Origin: Paratinospora sagittata
Taxonomy: Eukaryota; Streptophyta; Magnoliopsida; Ranunculales; Menispermaceae
Direction of reading: 5' to 3'
Assembly (NCBI GenBank): GCA_035771175.1
Contig: CM069599.1
Span: 36,953,707 to 37,017,706 of the forward strand
Length of the DNA stretch: 64,000 nt
In this document: in pieces, positions 23,877-36,712 of the stretch
How the letters are laid out: each line of letters begins with the position of its first letter
Numbering within the stretch: the stretch's first letter is position 1
Notes under the pieces: model-generated
Seen by the model: the letters and a program-made list of their open reading frames with translations, nothing else
Databases searched by the model: none
What the model was told of the DNA's origin: nothing
Made by a program: the position numbers and the translations under genes

Positions 23877-25852
23877 TATCACGACGCCCCTGACGTAGGC
23901 TGACGTCATGACCGGCACAATGTACTATACATTGTACATACTCGTGTACAGTATACAATACACTGTAAACCTTCACTTACTCTCACAATTCATCCCAAAC
24001 TTACAGATTTTTTTTTTATACCACAAATCAAATCCAATCAACTAACTATATAGATGATCATTCCACTCACATTCATTTCATTCATTCCACAAATTAAATT
24101 CCCAACTGATAAATACATTTCATCATCCCAAGCATTATATAAGATTATCACACAACCCGTCTAGGTGATAGTATATATATAGTATGTGATAATTATACAT
24201 ATCAAAATAACAAAAATATAATCTATTTCCTCCAAGCATACGTACACGTACCAGACGAAGGTTCACGTGATTATCACTCACGGATTTTTCCTTTTCCTTT
24301 CGACTCAATACCTGAAATATTGGAGGAAATGGGGTGAGCAAATAACAGCTCAGTGAATATAGTTCTTGAGATGACAATTATATACATTTATAGAAATATG
24401 ACATTTAAAATCATTTCAAACACTTATTCAACACATGCATCATTCAATGAATATAGCATACATGTCAACAACATAAATTGCATGAGTTTTCAATAATACA
24501 GTGCACAATCTCCCTCCTCCGCAAGGTAAGAGAGCGAGTCTAACCCTTGTATGGCCGTACAAGGTAGACACAGCTTCTCATCACCCAATTCACAGTCATT
24601 TCAATGATCGCAACCCTTGTTACGACAGACCTACTGACAATGAGGACTCGCAAAACCTCATCTGGGTCTAATTCCTAACGAAATGACAATGAGGAATCAC
24701 AAAACCTCATCATTAAAAACTCCAATTGCTAAAATCAGTTTGCATGATTCATAAAACTCAATGTATATATAATTATAACATGCATACAATCAAACATTTT
24801 ATATACGTACAATGTCATACAATAACCAAATCAATAAAACTATACTCACAGTGGTTACACGGGGTTTCTCTAAAATCAAGCAACAATGTTGCTTCCTCAA
24901 GAGCGTTTATCCATGCCCTTAAGCTCTCAATTTAAACACTGAAATGACCATAGATTATCATGAGAATCATCATTTATCATTTCGGTAGCTACTAAAATAT
25001 CAACTCACTGTTCATAGTACTATTCATTTTTACTATTCACTATTCACCATTTACTATTTACTATTCATCCAAAAGATGTAAATTGTATTAAAATTGTCAA
25101 TTGGTCTCCAAACATTATGAAATTGAATCTAATCACATATTCGAGGTTCTACAGGTCCAGGGAGCATTTTTCTACCTTCCTAGCAGGTTTTCATTCACGT
25201 TGGGGTCAAAACCCCAATTTGTCAAAACGCAGCAAAAGGCTCCCACAACAATATTTACTCCGCTAGAAAGGTTACATCTAGCTTAGATAGTAATTTTACG
25301 ATGAAAAATAGCAAAAATAGCTTACCGGCACGTTGAATTTGGCGCGAATCCCTCGTTTTCTCTTTTTCTTCTTCTCCTTCTTCTCTCTGTTTCTCTCCTT
25401 CCGTCTCTTTCTGCTTCTGCAACTTCTTCCTCTTCCTTCCTATTTCATTTCATTTTTTATTTTTATTTTTTTATTCTAGTTGCACACGTTGGATGCAACT
25501 AGAAAGATTTTTGTTTTTTATTTTATTTTATTTTATTTTTTATTTAGATTAAATGATTCCATGCACCTTGACTCCCTTTATTAACTAACTCCTCCATCAA
25601 ATTTCATTAAATTCATTCAATCATAATCAAATCCACATTTTTAATTAACCAATCTCATAAATTAATCAATGTAATTCACCTTCATTTTTTTTATAGGATG
25701 CTCTTATATGTATCATCTTCATTTCATATTTTTATTTATTTACTAATCATACACGCTTATATTTAGCGCATACGTATAAAATATATATATTATATATCTT
25801 GATATACGCATAATTTAATGTATGTATTTAATTAAAATTACGGAATGTTACA
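23877..25852 (+). mobile_element. Solo LTR, copy 1 (about 1,976 bp)
   Basis: It runs from TATCACGACGCCCCTGACG to ACGGAATGTTACA and is flanked on both sides by the 5-bp repeat ACACA (23872-23876 and 25853-25857), the target duplication of an LTR retroelement. It aligns along nearly its whole length with 56291-58398, which starts TGTCACGACG and ends GTGTTACA; the TG start here has mutated to TA. No internal coding region adjoins it, so recombination between two LTRs has probably removed the body. Features inside: TGACGTCA (23901-23908) and a 'cttttcgactcaatacctgaaatattgg' block. Superfamily unassigned. Confidence 0.88.
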
Positions 25853-25857
25853 ACACA

Positions 25858-26620
25858 AGAATCAAACTATAAGGGACATAGACTCGCAACAAAATTATGA
25901 AGAACTGATAACATGACTGTCCTGTGTATTATGTATTGTTGGTGACCGAACTTTTATCTTCTGCCGCATGAGAAAGGGAGGGTCACTAACTTTGAGCAAG
26001 TGCTCGCATTTGATTCATGAATATGACCTCAACCAAAACCAAACCTACATATTTTTTGTTTAATTTTGTCCACTCACAAAGTTTGCGATTTTTTTTATTA
26101 TATTTTTTGAAATATGGCATTCTACCTAAAACCTAGAATATCATAACCTTGAAACTGATTAGGAGGGAAAAAATAATAATTTAAATGCCATAGAGAAATA
26201 ATAATATAAAAGAAGTTAGTAAATTTGAGGGCAGTTTTCAAGTCTCATTTGAATTTCAATATAAAAATATAAAAAAATGACCAAACAACATATATAAAAT
26301 TTTAAATTACATCACAACTTTTGAAATCTTATCCGAATCATAGAATAATCTAACATATTACCCGTTTCTTTTTTTTTGGTCAACCGCTAAGCGAAATTCA
26401 GGTGATGATGTCCTATTTTATTTTACAATAAGACCAATCTATCTGAATTCGACCTAAATTGGACTACAAAAAGTGCAAAGGTCTCGAACAAATGTCAACC
26501 CATCCGAACTAAGCCAATGTTGTTGATAACATATTACCCATTTCAAGGTTCAATATAATACACAATAAAATAAATTTAATTGTGTCAAAATCCGGAATTT
26601 ACTTAAAGACAACGCAAGCA
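25858..26620. other. Spacer between the solo LTR and the AMBRA1-like promoter
   Basis: AT-rich. No gene, tRNA or clear repeat was found. Confidence 0.5.
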
Positions 26621-26630
26621 CCATTTAATC

Positions 26631-26947
26631 CACGTGGCTAGCTCACCTACATTCCCGGGAGAACATTCCAGCCAATCCCAATTCCCGGCACACTGCCACG
26701 TGGACCCAAAAGGTGGGGCCACAGCTCCAATGGACCAAATTGCCCAACGTGGCCAATCACGGGAGATTTCCCTCACAGAGTACAGACTACAAAACGGTCT
26801 CAGTTGGCACTTTGGCAAGTGCCAGCCAGAAAAAACCCTACAACCACACACGTGTAATCCAATATGCACGTTCCCGAATCTCAAGACATCCAAATCCAAC
26901 GTCCGAGATTAATCAAGCCACTCGTTCTTGATATGAACATATATAGA
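26631..26947 (+). promoter_or_regulatory. Promoter of the AMBRA1-like gene with a G-box cluster and TATA box
   Basis: Perfect CACGTG at 26631-26636, 26697-26702 and 26849-26854, plus AACGTGGCC near 26746, lie in a local GC-rich stretch. A TATA box (CATATATAG, 26939-26947) follows. The leader then carries an (AAG)n repeat (27001-27021) and the coding start is at 27490. A light/ABA-type bZIP input is inference from the motif family. Confidence 0.6.
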
Positions 26948-26974
26948 TTATAGAGAGACCCTATTTCAGAGAAA

Positions 26975-27489
26975 TCAAATAAAACCCGAGCGAAACGAAA
27001 AAGAAGAAGAAGAAGAAGAAGATAAAGAAAGGCAGCGAAGAAGAACCTGAGAGATCTCGCCGGAATTTAGACGGAGCTGTTTCGAAGATTCCGACGAGGC
27101 TCCGGCGATCACGGAGCAGAGATCTTGATCTTTTTCTCCTTGATTCTCTGCTTCAGAATCTTCGAGATTCGTAGGGTTTTCTACGCCTTTTTTTTTTTTT
27201 TTTGGAAATTGATTTCTTTTTGATAAACAATACAATTCAGTTCAATTTGATTTAACGATTTTTATTTTATTTTATTTTATTTTTTTTGAAGAATCTTGTT
27301 TGTGATAGTGTTTGGAATAGGAAATCTCGCGAGGAATTGCTGTAATCTTGAGCAATTCGAGCGGTTTAGTTGTTTTACGAGTGCGGAAATTTCTGGATTG
27401 AAGAAGAATGGGAATGGAATCGTGGCGGTGAATGAGGTGCTAGAGTGATTAGAGGCCAAGGTTAGGTTTAATTTGGGGGTTAGAGGAGG
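26975..27489 (+). other. 5' UTR of the AMBRA1-like gene
   Basis: Purine-rich leader with (AAG)n at its start and a long T-run (27188-27203) that may belong to a leader intron. Upstream ATGs occur. Confidence 0.45.
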
Positions 27490-30400
27490 ATGAATATGAG
27501 GTTTGATGAAAAGAAAGAAATGATGCGATCTGGTGCAGATGATGGGAATGTACCCTCGACGTCGGCAGTTTCGTCACAACCTATGGGCATTCCTGCTCAA
27601 TTTCCGCCGACCTCGCGGCGAAGGTGTGTGTGAAATCAGAAGTTGTCTTGATTTTGTTTCTGTTTCTGCTTCGTTGTGATTCAATATTTTTACTTTTTTT
27701 TGGTGTTTTTGATATTAGTAGCAGTGGGAATGTCTTTCGGCTGTTAGCAAGGAGGGAAATTTCTCCTAGTACAAAGCATTCAGCAAGAAAACTGTGGGGG
27801 GAGGCTTCTAAATGTGACAATGATTACTTTGGGCCAAACAGCGAAGTGACGGATGCAAGACGTGGTCTGGTTTCATGGTAAAGTCTTCTGCATTATCTCG
27901 AAGTCTGTTGTGCTTATCTAGTAGTAAGTGGCATGTTTGAGAGGAAAAAAAAATGAATCCTTCTAGTTTTTTATGATGTTAAACTTATCTGAATTACAAA
28001 GATTTCTTATATCACTGCATAAACATTGCAATAGATATGCACTAGTGTGAAAGAAAAAATCTTTATTCTATAACAAACATCAAATTTCATTGTACTGTAA
28101 TTTCAACTATCATTGATAATTTATTTGACTACTGCTGGTCACAAAGAAAAATTGGAAGTTCTAATTTAGGCTGGCAACAGGATTTCTATTCCACAATTCT
28201 GTTCTATCGTAGGATGTATTATTTATTGAGCTAAATAATGTTGTTTCATAAAATTCAGCAGTCAAAATCTACATGAAGAGATTGTTTTGTTGTGCCATTC
28301 TATGTTGGGGTTGTGCTATTTACCACGCCTGTTCTGTCAGAATGCTTATGTAAACAATGGCACAATTTGACGATGAGTACATTGACTTAAGTCTCTGACC
28401 CATGTGTTTAGAATACAATGTAAATAATGATGATTGAGGTCCAATGACATGCCCATAGACTTGTTGATTAATTGATATTTTTTCCAGATATCATCATATT
28501 TGGTTTTTGCATTAGTCACTTAAAAACTGACTGAGATCATGTTGCTTTGTTGGTATTACTTATTTTAAATATCTCAGGGTGGAAGCTGAGTCCTTACGAC
28601 ATCTATCAGCCAAGTATTGTCCTTTGATGCCTCCGCCGAGGTCAACTATTGCAGCAGCCTTTGGGCCTGATGGAAGAACTCTTGCTTCTACACAGTAAGT
28701 GGAGGCAGCTTCTTGACCTATTTTCTATTGTTTTATTCATAACTGAACTGCGTGACTTTGTTGTTGACAGTGGCGATCACACAGTTAAGATAATTGATTG
28801 CCAGACTGGAAGTTGCTTAAAGGTGTTGAGTGGTCACAGACGAACGCCTTGGGTGGTAAGGAGCTTGCATCTTGACATCTGATTGTGGCTTGCTTTGTTT
28901 AATGAAATGGGAGGAAGTTGCTGCGATCTTTTGGCCTTGACATGAAAATCAATAACTTTCCAATGAGAAGTGAGATTGTTCAACTTAAAGGTCTAAAAGA
29001 AAGAAAAAAAGAAAAAGAAAAAAATGATTTAGATCAATGTAGGGAGAGAAGAAATGGCTGTCTTTGATTTAATGGAGAATATTTATTTGGAGATTGAGAA
29101 ATCTTATAACAAGATTCTTGAAACCAAAGTCAGCTAATTATATTGTATCATTTTTTTTTGCCCATAATTTTTTTTTCTTATCAATATCCTTAATAACTTA
29201 TCTATATTGAGTTCAACTTGTTTTTGCTGATCTTTTTTTTCGTTGAAATGGAAACTTGTCAGGTTAGGTTCCATCCGTTGTACCCAGAGCTACTTGCAAG
29301 TGGTAGCTTGGATCACGAGGTTCGGTTGTGGGATGCAGATACTGCCGAGTGTATAGGATCACGTGACTTTTGTAAATTTCTTACAAACCTTGTTATGTAA
29401 TTTTCAATATGAATCAATAATATGTTTGTTTGTTTTCCGTGCATCTTTATTATTCAGTGTATTTTTTCTATTGTCTCCCTTCTTCCCATGCAGATCGACC
29501 TATTGCTTCTATTGCTTTCCATGCCCAAGGGGAAGTTCTTGCTGTTGCTTCCAGTCACAAGGTGAGGTATCCTGTATGCTGGAAATTCTAATCAGAATTT
29601 TAGTTCCTTCTCTTGATACAACAAAGCTTGCTGTTTCTCTTCCCCTTCTTCCTTTTTTTTTTCCTCTATTATTTTTTTTTCTTTTTTCTTTTTCTTTTTT
29701 TCATTTCTATAATTGGCATGGAACGTCCTTTGTCAGTTGTACATATGGCACTACAGTGCAAGAGGAGATGCATCCTCACCAGCCATTGTATTGAAGACAC
29801 GACGATCACTTCGGGCTGTGCATTTTCATCCACATGCTGCACCATTTCTTCTAACTGCTGAGGTGAAAATAAATCTGGGTAGGCATTTCATTTGCTGTCT
29901 TCCTTTATACGCTTCTAATTCTTAATTTCAATGATTGGACTCCTTTGCAGGTTAACGATCTTGATTCTCCAGATTCTCCGATGACACTTGCCACATCACA
30001 AGGTTATTTGCATTATCCTCCTCCCGCTGTATTTTTTACAAATGTTCACCCTGGCACCCGGTCCAGAGACGAAGTTAAATTACCTTCGTTGCCTTTCCCT
30101 TTATTGTTCTGGCCTATGTATGCAAGAGATGAAGGAAGAACATCTTTGCAGCAGCCTGGTAGGGCAGCCCATCCAAGTAGTTCACAACAAGTAGTGGAAT
30201 TTTCTGTTTCCGTGCAGCCTCAAACAGATGCATATACAGGGATGCAGCAGGACTATTTAGTGTCTCCCATGGAGATATCTCCTGTAATGCCTTCTAGTTC
30301 ATTCTCTTTGCCAGAAGAAATGGTGAATAATGATATGCCGAGTGAGACAGAGAATACAGTGCCTGACCCTGGTGTGGACATTATGGAGACCACTGAAGGG

Positions 30401-33400
30401 CAGTCTACTGGCAGAAATGATCAAATTAGATCTCCTACCTTAGATACATCAGATGGTTCCAACAATGTTCCACCAGTCATTTTCCAATCTAGTGGAGCTG
30501 GCCAAAGTCCTGGTAGGCAATCAAAGCCAGGTGCTGATGTTACACCTGGTGTCTATCTTCCTAACCTTTCTGGCAATGCAGGTTTGCAAATGCTCCTAAG
30601 GAGCGGTGAATTTGGTCAACTTCATCAATTTTTTCCTTTTGGAGATCCAGTGTTTTGGGAGCTACCTTTTCCACAAGGGTGGTTAATGGGTCAAAGCCAA
30701 GCTGGTGGTCATCCTTTGGTTCCTCTTAGCGATGTGCCACATGAAAACTCATCTGGATACCATCCAGTAGGCCCTGATGTATTGGTATCAGATTTGGGCT
30801 CTCGCAGTGTAGATTCTTCAATGGCTTCCTCAATGACGGCCACTGGTGTTAGCCATTCTAGAATAGCTGGACGATCAGGATTGCGACATCGTTCTTCACG
30901 GTCCCGCTCAACGACTGTGGCTGGATCTGGGGAAGGTGCAGGTTTTACTAATGTTGTTCATGATGGAAGTGATCACCAACCAGTTATTGCTAGAACTGAG
31001 ACTGAACTTGCCACATCTTTGGCTGCAGCAGCTGCTGCAGAGTTACCTTGCACAGTGAAGCTAAGGATATGGCTGCATGATATAAAAGATCCTTGTGCTC
31101 CTCTTGATGCAGAGAAATGCCGGCTAACAATACCGCACGCTGTCCTTTGCAGGTATTACCCTTTGTCGTATGTTAACCATTTTGGCATTCTATAGCAATA
31201 GTGAGTGTGATATATGCGTAAAGCATCGTGGTACATAAATCATTCCTAATGTAATTAACCTGGTGATCACACTTAACATGCTTCAAGGGCTTACTTTGCT
31301 ATTTGGGGACTAATCAAATTGTATCTGATTATTTAATATCACAAATTATTGAGTTTTCAGTTCATTGTGTTCTAGTCAACATCCCACTATAGGATCTCGG
31401 GTCAAATCTGGTTGAATCTTGACACGAGCATTATGACTGCAGTGAAATGGGTGCCCACTTTTCGCCTTGTGGAAGATTTTTAGCAGCTTGTGTTGCATGT
31501 ATGCTTCCTCATATGGAAGCTGATCCTGGATTGCAATCACAGGTACAGCAAGATGTTATTGGGGCTGCAACCTCCCCAACACGACACCCGATATCTGCCC
31601 ACCAAGTCATGTATGAGCTTCGCATATATTCTCTTGAGGAGGCAACGTAATGTTCCTATCTTATTCATCTATCTGAATATTTACTCATTACTGTTAAACT
31701 TCTTGTGCCGTAATAATAGTGCGTCCTTGGGTATGTAGCTTTGGTCACGTACTTGCGTCACGGGCAATCAGAGCTGCTCACTGTTTGACTTCAATTCAGG
31801 TTAGTTGCTTTTTAATGTTGGGTTGGTCTTTCATTTTCTTATGTTGTCACATATATCACCTTTCCCTTCACCAGTTCACTACAAATAATTTTCTTTTTAT
31901 TGGTCATCTTGTTTTGGTCCAATCCAATAATCTAAGTAGTGAACCAGAAGAAACTCCTGTAGTTGAATAGGCCTCGTTCGTTAAGTTCAATCCTTTCAAT
32001 GTGTTATATCTTTGCTTAGTCTTGTGAAGTAGGGGATTGTGCCATTTGCTCGATGCATTTGTTTTATTGCATTGATTGATTGCATATAGTTTAGTATTTT
32101 TTTTCGGAGAGTGATAAAGGAAAAAGGTGCATACCCAAATTTTCGCAATTGTTGTTGATCGTTTTAAATTATGTCACATGTCAACATGTAATACCGTGTT
32201 AACTGCCAAAGCCCGTGTTGGTCTTAACTTGATTAAAAGTGTGATACACTGTAGGAATAAAATGAACAGTGCAAAAGGAGAAAAAAAAAAAATCCCGCAT
32301 TTATTGTTTGAGCTTTTGATTTCAATTCTGTGCTTGCAGTTCTCCCCTACGTCTGAGCACATACTTTTGGCCTATGGTAGACGCCATAGTTCTCTCCTTA
32401 GAAGCGTTGTTATTGATGGAGAGACAACATTACCTATCTACACAATTTTAGAGGTAAATATGCTTATTATGGTATATGTCTGTTGTTATTTTATCTTGTT
32501 TTATTTTTCTGTTTATGAAAGTCTATTCGACGGCTTTAGTATAAAATTAAGTCAACAGTGATAATCTTCCCACTGGTTAGGTGATAAATGATTAGAATGG
32601 GCTCCTTGGTTTTGTGCTTGTGTGTGTGTGGGTTTTTTATTTATTTATTTATTTATTTTTATTTTTTTTAAGGGGGGTGGAGGATTTTATCTAGCCATGT
32701 ATTAATGGAAAAAAAATGAAGGGAAGTCAAGGTACAAACTATTAAGAAAATGATCATGGCTAAGACTAGGACGTTGAGATGGATAAAAGGTACTTTGTGG
32801 CCCTGAATCTTTTGTATACATCAATCCTTCCCAGATTTTTCAATCATAGGAGTCTCGCAATGGATAGGCCACTTTTTATGTACTTTGAGAATGGCAATAT
32901 TATGAAAAATAAAGGTTGTAAAAGATTGTGGAGGAAGAAGGAGGCCTGCATACAATTTTTTAAATTGTGCGAGGTGCACGCCTCAAGGCGAGGCAGAAGA
33001 AATGAGCCTCAAGGCTTAAGCCTCAGAGATAGGTGTACAAGGCTCATAAGTGTATAAGCCTTAAATTCTCCGCTATATTTGAATCTCATTTGGCGTTTCT
33101 TTTGCATTTCATTTACATTTGAATTAATTGACATTATATACATTTTAAGTTACATTTTATCTCAATATTTCATTACATTTAACCCATAAAAAAAGTAGGA
33201 GGGGGGAGGGGGTGTGATGCAGGGTATGAATAGGGAAGACAATAAACACGCCTTCTCTAACTCGTTGATTCACAATAATACTGAGGAAAGAGGAAAAAAA
33301 GACTAAAACTGTCAAATTTTATTAATCTGAACTCCAATCATACAATGATCTTAAATAGGCAAAACCCACGATAATACTTCTATATCGACTAGAATATTAA

Positions 33401-34171
33401 GAATAGTAAATTTTGCTAAAAGTAGAAAATATCCTAAAACCTATTTAGAAGGAAAGATATCGCAATGTATATATCACGTAGCAACAAACAAAATTAAAAT
33501 TAGGCTCTCTTAAATAGGCAAAACCCATGGCAATACTTCTAAATTGACTAGAATAAATAGTAAATTTTGCTAAAAGTAAAAAATATCCTAAAACCTATCT
33601 ACAAAGAAAGATATCGTGATGTATCACATAGCAACAAACAAAATTAAAATCAGACTCTCTTACGTCGAGTTATACTTGAAACAAAACTTTTTTAAAATAG
33701 TAAAAATGCTAATTTGAAGGTCTAAACGATGGAATTTGCTAAAAAAAGCACGTTAATCACAATGATAGTTGTAAGTATTGATCGACACGCTGTTTTCCTT
33801 CGAGAACAAGTGTCGTTTTATCAAAATTCCACGCGCAATCTTTTAGCAAATGATGCAATACAAAAAGAATTGGAATATTTGCTTAAATTTGAACATGCCA
33901 AGAGGGTGTAGTAGAAAAATGACATGCATGGAATTTTGATGAAACGTCACTTGTTCCCGAATGAAAACGGCGTACCAATCAATACTCACCGCTATCGCTA
34001 TGATTAACATTCTTTTTTGGGTAAATTCTATCGTTTAGACCTTCAAATTAGCGTTTTTACTATTTTATGAAAGTTTTGTTTCGAGTATAACTTGGCGTAG
34101 GAGAGTCCGATATCAATTTCGTTTATTGCTACACGATATACATTGTGATATCTTTCTTTCTAGATAGGTTA

Positions 34172-34216
<45 letters not shown>

Positions 34217-36712
34217 AGCAAAATTTACTATTTTTAGTATTCTAGTCAGTTTAGAAGTATTGTCTTGGGTTTTGCCTATTTAAGGCCATTGTATGAGTTA
34301 TTGGAGTTCAGATTAATAGAATTTGAGAGTTTTAGTCCTATTTTCTTCTTTCCTCGGTATTCTTGTGAATCAACGAGTTATAGAAGGTGTGTTTATTGTC
34401 TTCATTATTCACGCCTGCATTAAGGTGGGAGGTGCACGCCCCCTAAGAAGGAGAGATTAGAGATACAATTTACCCCGTTCTAATTAGTCCTATTTCAAAG
34501 AAAACAACAATTGTCAGTAACTTAGTATTGTTTCAAATGACAATGTCATTAACAATTTATAATTTGTAATCAATTAACAAATGAAAGTTACAGAAATTAA
34601 CATTATAGAATGATTTTCATAGCCATGAACTTGAATTACTCATTTGACATAATTGATAGTCTAATTATTGATATACATAAGTCAGGGCTATTTGGTTATA
34701 TTGTTCATTTGATTCATTTCATGTTATATTTCACATAATTATATGATTTTGAATTTTGTTTGCTAGTTTGTATTTAAATAAGTAATTGAAGATTGATAGT
34801 GATGTTTGTCTTACTACTCTCTGTTTATCTTAGGATTCCACAATCCTATTATGATCAATGAAGTTTTTGCTTTTTTATTTTTTGTTTATTGTTAACTTGT
34901 TAGTAATATCAATGACTCAATTAATTTATGAAAATTGAATTTTCACGCATGCATGCAAGGCCAAATTAGTTGTAGATAAAGTATGCTCAAAGTTTCAAAA
35001 TATACTTATTTTTTATGTTTTTTCATTTAATAATAAGATCTATAATCATTTGCATTTTTTATATTTTTTGAAAAAATATTGAGGCTTATGCCTTGCCTCA
35101 CTGCAAAATGCCTCACTTACGCCTTACGCTTTTTTAAACCTTACTGCATTTAGTGACTTAAGGTGGAGAGATAATGATGATTAACTTCATGTAACATGAG
35201 TATAGAATTTGCTATTTAATTGTTATTATAATTATTCATTCTTATGAACTACCTTTTTTATACATTCGAAAGGAATCCCTATATTTGTTGTATCTCAATT
35301 TCTTTAATGTTTGTCTGTGAAATAGGTTTACAGAGTTTCAGATATGGAACTTGTGAGAGTACTTCCAAGTACTGAAGATGAGGTCAATGTAGCATGCTTT
35401 CATCCTTTAGTTGGAGGAGGTCTAGTTTATGGAACGAAGGTGAAATCTAAATATATGTCTATTTCCGGTTTTGCCTGTGTGTTGATCAAATTATTTGGAT
35501 TGTTGATGTACTATTGCTATAAAATGCAGGAAGGAAAGCTTAGAATCCTTCAGTATGATAGCGCTTACAACACAAATTGTACAGGAACAAACATCCTTTT
35601 TGAGGAGAACATGCTTGAGGTAAAACAAGGTCCTATTCTGTAGTTGATTATTATTTTATGCCAAGTTTTCCATTAATGGATAGGTTAACCTCTTTTTATG
35701 AATTTTGTCTTAAGTTTGTTTACAAGTCCAATCGCTAGATTTTAGTATTGTCTAGGCTTCAAGGCGATGCCTAGGTGATTTTCCCTGTTTAGGCAAGATA
35801 GTGCCTAAACAGTATTTATTTATATCTCCCTTAGTGAATACTTAATTAGTTTTATACATACAAACCCTGTTCGCATAATTAAACACGTTCCACAATATAA
35901 AAGACAAATCTTGCATAAGAAAAGATTAACTATATTTTTCATTCTTCAAACTCTTGCGTAAGAAAAGATCAACTATATTTTTTGCTCTTCAATTTTTTGC
36001 TCACAAAGTAAAAAAAAAAAATGAAAAAATAACACAAGTTGGCATATTTTGAAATGATAATGACCAAAGAGTCATGTTTGATATAATACTTGTAACAAAA
36101 AGGAAATTAGAAGTTGGGTTTGATTTGGTATGTCATAAGCAACTTTGGTGGACATTGAAGATTATACTATTAGAAATGTAAATAGTTTGAGCCTATAATT
36201 CTTTTGTTAAGAGAAGGTGCTTGGAAATGACTTTGCTGATCTCTTTCTGAATTCATTTTCTACATGTAAAATCTAAGTGTTTCATAGTGTTTTTCCATGA
36301 TTAGCGATGTATTTGGATTTATAGTTGGTGCAAGTTTATACAAAAGATAAATGAACTACCCTTCATTGTATAAATATACATTATTTATAAACGAGGGGGA
36401 AATATAGAAAAGCAAAGGGAAAGTAAAGAATGAGTTGAACCAGAATAATATGCTTTGGATGTCTTAAAGGATTGAGGTTGTTGATACCCTTATCTATTTC
36501 TCATCCTGTATTGATCATCAAAAGCACTTGCAAATTGGGAATTCTGTATTTAGGTAGTTTACTATAATTCCAAGCAATCTGGTGAACTGACTTTTTCTTT
36601 TACAAATTTCAAAGCATAGTATTGTGATTCAAACATTTTAATGTCATGATGGTTACTAATGCTAGTATAGTTCTCTTTGTTATAGGTCCCAACATATGCT
36701 TTAGAATGCTAA
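27490..36712 (+). CDS. AMBRA1-like WD40 repeat protein
   Basis: Fourteen exons: 27490-27623, 27719-27877, 28578-28694, 28771-28855, 29263-29371, 29494-29561, 29737-29862, 29951-31152, 31443-31646, 31739-31799, 32340-32453, 35326-35439, 35530-35619, 36686-36712 (TAA). Every phase joins; 869 residues. N-terminal WD repeats: AAFGPDGRTLASTHGDHTVK, VLSGHRRTPWVVRFHPLYPE, LASGSLDHEVRLWD, ASIAFHAQGEVLAVASSHKL. A ~300-residue Ser/Pro-rich linker (exon 8) follows, then a second beta-propeller-like part (MGAHFSPCGRFLAACVACML, QFSPTSEHILLAYGRRHSSL, VYRVSDMELVRVLPS) and the C-terminus NMLEVPTYALEC. I recognise the plant proteins annotated as activating molecule in BECN1-regulated autophagy protein 1-like. 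In animals AMBRA1 is a DDB1-CUL4 substrate receptor and autophagy scaffold; plant function is inferred only. Confidence 0.9.
32950..33065. repeat. GCCTC-rich repeat, left end of a possible larger element
   Basis: Carries GTGCACGCCTCAAGGCGAGG and CTCAAGGCTTAAGCCTCAG. A related block in inverted sense, TTGAGGCTTATGCCTTGCCT, lies at 35082-35150, and another at about 35755-35830. The pair brackets the foldback element, so an older inverted-repeat element may enclose it. Confidence 0.4.
33215..34424. mobile_element. Foldback element with about 500-600-bp inverted arms
   Basis: The left arm (33215-33840) and the reverse complement of the right arm (about 33913-34424) match by eye at both ends: GAAGACAATAAACAC near the outer end, GGTCTAAACGAT / TCGTTTAGACC and TTATCAAAATTCCA / TGGAATTTTGATGA near the centre. 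The loop is only about 70 bp. The left arm has an extra tandem copy of a ~159-bp unit (33351-33509 and 33510-33661) absent from the right arm, which has a (TA)n run instead. No transposase is encoded. It lies in the intron 32454-35325 of the AMBRA1-like gene. Confidence 0.75.
34174..34213 (+). repeat. (TA)n microsatellite
   Basis: About 20 TA units inside the right arm of the foldback element. Likely length-polymorphic. Confidence 0.95.
35082..35150. repeat. GCCTC-rich repeat, right end of a possible larger element
   Basis: GGCTTATGCCTTGCCTCACTG..GCCTCACTTACGCCTTACGC. It pairs loosely, in inverted sense, with 32950-33065. Confidence 0.35.

Noticed and set aside
26603..26912. Overlapping ORFs on both strands in the GC-rich stretch
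   Set aside because: This is the G-box promoter; no splice-supported gene and the open frames follow from higher GC.
33729..33911. ORF of 60 codons in the foldback centre
   Set aside because: Spans the arm-loop junction and has no known motif; the arm shows no frame conservation in its partner.
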